This document shows, piece by piece, positions 59,987 through 64,000 of a stretch of DNA of 64,000 bases (its first letter is position 1; the number at the start of each line of letters is the position of its first letter). The DNA lies in the NCBI RefSeq assembly GCF_009741735.1, contig NZ_WHOH01000003.1:310001-374000 (forward strand). The letters run 5' to 3'. A program made the translations under genes and the position numbers. The notes beneath the pieces are model-generated. The model was not told the origin of the DNA. It ran no database searches and was given only the letters and a program-made list of their open reading frames with translations. The DNA is from Lentibacillus sp. JNUCC-1. GTDB lineage: Bacteria; Bacillota; Bacilli; Bacillales; Amphibacillaceae.

Positions 59987-61078
59987 ATGAAAGTTGCTGT
60001 ATTGGGAGCTGGCAGTGTCGGAAGTGCATTAGCTGGTTATTACGGAATGAAAAACCTTGATGTTCGTTTATATGAACTTCCTGAATTTGAAAAAAACATT
60101 AAGCTCATTAAAGAACAGGGTGGTGTATATCTTTCTGGTTCTGTAGAAGGGTTTGGACAAGTCGGGTGTATTACAACGGATATGGAAGAAGCGATTTCCG
60201 GCGCAACAGTTGTATTTGTCACTGTCCCGGCATACGGACATAAAAAAGTAGCAGAAGAGTGTGCGAAGTATCTAACAGAAGGACAGGTTGTGGCGATCAA
60301 CTCAGGATCAGTATTTGCGGCACTGGAATTTGACAGAATCGTAAAAATGGAAGGTAATGAGAAAAACATAGCAATTGTAGATATTTCCAATCTAATGGGA
60401 TGCAGAAAATCCTCCCCCGGAGAAGTTAATATCCACGGAATGAGAAAAGAAATAACTGTAGCTGCGATAGATCATGAACATGCGAAATTTGCGGTAACCA
60501 AGTTAGAACCACTGTTTGATAATGTTGAGACCACATCAGGTCTTCTGGAAATAGCATTAAATAATAATAGCACATTGATGCATCCAGCTCCCGCAATTCT
60601 AAATGCCGGATGGATTGAAACTTCAGGAGGAAATTTTGATTTTTATTGGGGCGGCATTTCACCTTCTGTCGGTAAAGTGATGGAAGCAATTGACTCAGAA
60701 CGCATTCACATTGGTAGACAGCTAGATTACAATTGCATGTCATTCTTGGATAAGGTCAATCAATTGAATGAAAAACACCTGGGTTCCATTTATGAATATA
60801 TATCAACTAATCCCTCCCTAGGCGGCCCAAAAATTGGCTCATCTGTATGTCCCAGCAATCTACAGGAACGATATGTTTCTGAGGACGTGCCATATGGATT
60901 GGTTCCTTATTCCGAACTGGCAAAGAAAATAGGGATACAAACGCCACATATCGACTCGCTCATTACACTGGCTTCTCGAATGAATGATATAGATTACAGA
61001 CAAGAAGGCCGTAATTTGAAAGCGATGGGAGTTGAAAATAAAACGATAGCAGAGATTAAGCAACTTTTGATTAACTAG
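59987..61078 (+). CDS. NAD/NADP octopine/nopaline dehydrogenase family protein
   Basis: A 363-residue dehydrogenase of the octopine/nopaline family, which join an amino acid to a 2-oxo acid by reductive amination or do the reverse. The N-terminal Rossmann fold is KVAVLGAGSVGSALAGYYG, followed by VVFVTVPAYGHKKVAEECA and VVAINSGSVFAALEF. The C-terminal helical domain contains NNSTLMHPAPAILNAGWIE, with the conserved HPAPxxxN motif that carries the catalytic His. AGGAGGGG precedes the ATG. It follows the TPP gene by 114 bp and may share its transcript. Confidence 0.88.
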   Translation: MKVAVLGAGSVGSALAGYYGMKNLDVRLYELPEFEKNIKLIKEQGGVYLSGSVEGFGQVGCITTDMEEAISGATVVFVTVPAYGHKKVAEECAKYLTEGQVVAINSGSVFAALEFDRIVKMEGNEKNIAIVDISNLMGCRKSSPGEVNIHGMRKEITVAAIDHEHAKFAVTKLEPLFDNVETTSGLLEIALNNNSTLMHPAPAILNAGWIETSGGNFDFYWGGISPSVGKVMEAIDSERIHIGRQLDYNCMSFLDKVNQLNEKHLGSIYEYISTNPSLGGPKIGSSVCPSNLQERYVSEDVPYGLVPYSELAKKIGIQTPHIDSLITLASRMNDIDYRQEGRNLKAMGVENKTIAEIKQLLIN

Positions 61079-61105
61079 ACGATCACTATAAGGGAGGAAA
61101 TAGAT

Positions 61106-62233
61106 GTGGATGCGGATGTAGCAGTTATAGGCTTAGGGACCATTGGCAGCATGACATGTTGGAATTTATCTAAAAAAGGGGTTTCTGTCTTAGGTTTCGA
61201 ACAGTTCGGAATCGGACATGATCGCTCTGCGCATGGAGGCGGATCAAGAAGGTTTGTAGTTGCTTCAAGTTCAATGAACCATACGGCCTTTAGTAAAGAA
61301 TCACATCAATTGTATCGTGAGCTGGAAGAGGATACCGGGCAGCAATTACTATCCTCAGGCGGTACACTAACAATTGGAGACCCTAATACGGATAGGATGA
61401 AAAATGTCATAAAGTGTGTAGAGGCGTACAATATACCTCACGAAATTTTAGACAAAGATGAAACCAAAAGACGCTTTCCCATGCATGATCTCTTTGATGG
61501 GGAAATCGCGGTCTTTGATAAGTTGGGTGGAGTGCTGAGACCCGAGCAAATAGTTGTCACTGCTGTAAATCGCTCTCGTCAATTAGGTGCTAAAGTCTAC
61601 ACCTACACTAAAGTGACTGGGATAGAACCCGATGCAAACGGTGTGACAATTCATACTGACAACGAACAAACATTTAGGGTTGGTAAAGTTATTATTTCAG
61701 CTGGACCATGGGCTAACGAAGTTTATCCTGATATAAAGAATATATTTGAAGTGCATAGAATTATTATGACATGGTTTGTTCCAAAAGATACTGCTCAATT
61801 TACAGAAGATAAGTTTCCAAACTTCTCCAGAGTAAGCGGAGATCGACATATAATCGGTACGCCTATAATCGATGGAAGACTTGTAAGAGTCAGCGGAGCC
61901 CATGCTATGAAGGTTTTAAATAATGCAAACGAGTTTGATAAAAATGTGGATGTGCAAGATATTCTTGAGGTAAGAGAATCCTTGAAACACCTTATGCCAG
62001 GAATTAATCCGGATCCTGTATCCACTATCCCATTTATGGATGGATACACTACTGATCAATTACCATTAGTGGGTGCAACAAAGAAAAGCAAAAACATTTT
62101 ATTGATGTGTGGTTTCTCGGGATCAGGTTTTTCTCAAGGCTCTGCCATGGCAAACATTGCGGGTAAGTTAGCAGCAGGTGAAAAAGTTAGTCATTCAATA
62201 GACCATCTTTCTCCTAAAAGATTCGATCTATAA
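61106..62233 (+). CDS. FAD-dependent amine oxidase (MSOX / N-methyltryptophan-oxidase-like)
   Basis: A 375-residue flavoprotein of the monomeric sarcosine oxidase / N-methyl-L-tryptophan oxidase group, which oxidises secondary or N-alkyl amino acids to imines, releasing an oxo acid or aldehyde and amino acid. The FAD Rossmann motif is DADVAVIGLGTIGSMTCWN with the FEQFGIGHDRSAHGGGSRR segment. The Cys in LLMCGFSGSGFSQG is placed as the covalent flavin-link residue of MSOX. GTG 61106 has GGGAGGAAATAG upstream. It lies 27 bp after the opine-dehydrogenase-like gene in the same operon. Confidence 0.88.
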   Translation: MDADVAVIGLGTIGSMTCWNLSKKGVSVLGFEQFGIGHDRSAHGGGSRRFVVASSSMNHTAFSKESHQLYRELEEDTGQQLLSSGGTLTIGDPNTDRMKNVIKCVEAYNIPHEILDKDETKRRFPMHDLFDGEIAVFDKLGGVLRPEQIVVTAVNRSRQLGAKVYTYTKVTGIEPDANGVTIHTDNEQTFRVGKVIISAGPWANEVYPDIKNIFEVHRIIMTWFVPKDTAQFTEDKFPNFSRVSGDRHIIGTPIIDGRLVRVSGAHAMKVLNNANEFDKNVDVQDILEVRESLKHLMPGINPDPVSTIPFMDGYTTDQLPLVGATKKSKNILLMCGFSGSGFSQGSAMANIAGKLAAGEKVSHSIDHLSPKRFDL

Positions 62234-62308
62234 GTAAAAACATCACTTTTCGGGATCGGGTATGATATCGGATTTAAAGTTTTTCATACATTAAAAGGAG
62301 GCTCTACT

Positions 62309-63973
62309 ATGAAAAAAGTAAAATATTCTTTGCTCGCTGTACTAACAGGTATGTTTTTAATGCTAGCCATCGGATGTTCAGAACAAGGAAGTGCTTCAAA
62401 CAACAATGATAACACAGCTACAAATGGTGATGGGTCACCCTCAGGTAATCAAGAATTAAATATGGCCCTTGATACAGACCCTCCTACATTTGATCCGAGA
62501 AAAATTGGTGATGCGACTTCTGATGTTTTATTGCATCAAATGTTTGAGGGGTTAATGCGGCTAGATCAAGATGATAATCCAAAAGAAGCTATGGCTGAAA
62601 CATATGAGGTGTCAGATGATAAACTCAAATATACATTTACAATAAGAGAGGACGCTAAATGGTCTAATGGGGATCCGGTAACAGCAGAAGACTTTGAGTA
62701 TGCATGGAAATGGGTACTTAATCCTGAAAACCCCGACACCCCCGCTGCGGATCAGATGTTTGTTATTAAAAATGCGAGTAAAGCTAAAGCTGGAGAAGTG
62801 GCGGTAGATGAAATAGGAGTCAATGCAGCAAATGAAAAAACGCTAGAGGTAGAACTTGAGTTTCCAGCGAATTATTTCTTAGATCTATTAACAAATTCAG
62901 TGTCTTTTCCAGTAAACAAAGAAATTGTTGAGAATAACTCTGAATGGGATCAAGAAGCTGGGGATGATTATGTCACAAACGGACCATTTAAGCTCGAAGA
63001 AAGAGTAAATAAAGATAAAGTAGTATTAGTTAAGAACGAACATTATTGGGATGAGGAATCAGTGAGTTTGGATAAAATTAATATGCCGATCGTTCCTGAT
63101 GAAAATACAATTTACAACCTTTATGAAAATGGTGAAATTGATTTTGCTGGAGATCCAGCAGGAACGCTCCCCTTGCCGGCTATAAACGCTTTAAAAGAAG
63201 AAGGGAAACTAAATAATCAAACGAGTGCAGGAACGTATTACTATGCATTCAATATTCAACAGAAACCTTTCGATAACGTTAATATAAGAAAAGCATTTTC
63301 ATACGCCGTCAACCGGGAACAAATCGTGAATAATATTACGAAAGCTGGACAAAAACCAGCTATGGCATACGTTTCCCCGCCAATTTGGGAAGAAAATGAG
63401 GAAGGTTATTTTAAAGATAATGATGTGGAAAAAGCTCAGGAACTACTTGAAAAAGGGCTTCAGGAAGAAGGGTACGACGACATAGAAGATTTACCAGAGA
63501 TTGAGATAACTTATAATACTTCAGAAGAACATGCTTCTGTTGCTCAGGCTATACAAGATATGTGGAAAAACACCCTAGGAGTAGAAGTAACACTTAATAA
63601 TAAAGAATGGCAAGTTTATCTTGATAGTATAGATCAAGGTGAGTTTCAAATCGCCCGCTTGGGATACGGTGCTAAAGTAAACGACGCATTTGTGGATCTA
63701 AATGCTTACTCTGAAAAATCTAGAGGAAAAAATTATATGGACTGGGAGAATGAGGAGTTTCAAGACTTGATGAAGCAAGCACAACAAGAAAAGGATTCAG
63801 ATCAATATAAAGAGATTTTGCGAGATGCAGAAAAAGTCTTAATGGATGATGCGATAGTATCACCTCTTTATTTCTTGGTATCCTCTCATGTAGCAAAGGA
63901 TTATGTTCACGATGTTCACATAGATGTCCTGGGAAGAATCCAATTGAAATGGGCTTATCTATCAGAACATTAG
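62309..63973 (+). CDS. Oligopeptide/opine-type ABC substrate-binding lipoprotein (OppA-like)
   Basis: A 554-residue family-5 extracellular binding protein. The signal peptide ends at the lipobox LAIGC (Cys23), and a low-complexity Asn/Ser/Gly linker precedes the OppA fold (ELNMALDTDPPTFDPRKIGD). TFTIREDAKWSNGDPVTAEDFEYAWKW and VNIRKAFSYAVNREQIVNNI are conserved segments. AAAGGAGG precedes the ATG. It would deliver a peptide or amino-acid conjugate to a permease that is probably encoded beyond the right end of the window. It sits 75 bp after the flavoenzyme gene. Confidence 0.92.
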   Translation: MKKVKYSLLAVLTGMFLMLAIGCSEQGSASNNNDNTATNGDGSPSGNQELNMALDTDPPTFDPRKIGDATSDVLLHQMFEGLMRLDQDDNPKEAMAETYEVSDDKLKYTFTIREDAKWSNGDPVTAEDFEYAWKWVLNPENPDTPAADQMFVIKNASKAKAGEVAVDEIGVNAANEKTLEVELEFPANYFLDLLTNSVSFPVNKEIVENNSEWDQEAGDDYVTNGPFKLEERVNKDKVVLVKNEHYWDEESVSLDKINMPIVPDENTIYNLYENGEIDFAGDPAGTLPLPAINALKEEGKLNNQTSAGTYYYAFNIQQKPFDNVNIRKAFSYAVNREQIVNNITKAGQKPAMAYVSPPIWEENEEGYFKDNDVEKAQELLEKGLQEEGYDDIEDLPEIEITYNTSEEHASVAQAIQDMWKNTLGVEVTLNNKEWQVYLDSIDQGEFQIARLGYGAKVNDAFVDLNAYSEKSRGKNYMDWENEEFQDLMKQAQQEKDSDQYKEILRDAEKVLMDDAIVSPLYFLVSSHVAKDYVHDVHIDVLGRIQLKWAYLSEH

Positions 63974-64000
63974 ACAGATTGCTAAGCAGAGTGTAGTTAA

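Overview
The window comes from a low-to-moderate G+C Firmicute. The best fit is a member of the Bacillaceae, perhaps one of the halophilic genera such as Lentibacillus or Virgibacillus. The evidence is a Bacillus-style rrn-tRNA cluster, AGGAGG-type ribosome binding sites with many TTG and GTG starts, S-box (SAM-I) riboswitches, and families typical of Bacillaceae (YczE-like, DUF418, DUF2812, DUF3231, DUF4181). The genus is inference; no 16S sequence is present.

Layout. 1-2.7 kb: 3' end of 23S rRNA, 5S rRNA and 14 tRNA genes, then rlmN. 4-16 kb: chromosomal genes (YczE-like protein, Uma2-family protein, NatAB-like ABC exporter, small XRE and PadR regulatory units, a PutP-type symporter, DUF418, Fic and a lipoprotein), with two pairs of palindromic repeats and a 441-bp array of 21-nt units. 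The exporter permease and the symporter carry single-base frameshifts in G runs. 16-22 kb: a tnpB-only IS inserted in a DUF4181 gene, a thioesterase, DUF3231 and an IS110 element. 22-34 kb: an accessory patchwork of two methyltransferases, duplicated 21-nt arrays, several type II toxin-antitoxin modules (intact and broken), a truncated ECF sigma gene, an ABC exporter, a cold-shock gene, lipoproteins and an Ltp-repeat surface protein. Two SAM-I riboswitches lie on the minus strand: one leads to an uncharacterised 108-codon gene, the other to a broken copy of that gene. 34.5-38.5 kb: an operon of NCS1 permease, hydantoinase/oxoprolinase and DUF917 protein. 38.9-52.3 kb: a defence island with a ParB-like gene split by an ISL3 element, McrBC, a GIY-YIG protein between two unknown genes, and type I HsdRMS. 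53-57 kb: a phage- or satellite-type module (sigma factor, XRE repressor, excisionase-like protein, DnaD-like protein, probable loader, DnaB helicase) with no integrase in view. 57-64 kb: a LysR regulator divergent from a TPP enzyme, an opine-dehydrogenase-like enzyme, a sarcosine-oxidase-like flavoenzyme and an OppA-type lipoprotein, which look like one uptake and metabolism pathway.

Most notable points: (1) a SAM-riboswitch-controlled orphan gene family in two copies, one separated from its riboswitch by a palindromic insertion; (2) a TnpB whose third RuvC aspartate is replaced by alanine, in an IS whose insertion can be undone in frame on paper; (3) 21-nt-period arrays, one duplicated together with the 5' end of a methyltransferase gene; (4) clean in-frame reconstruction of two IS-split genes; (5) uncharacterised genes inside the defence island; (6) the unassigned opine-like cluster.
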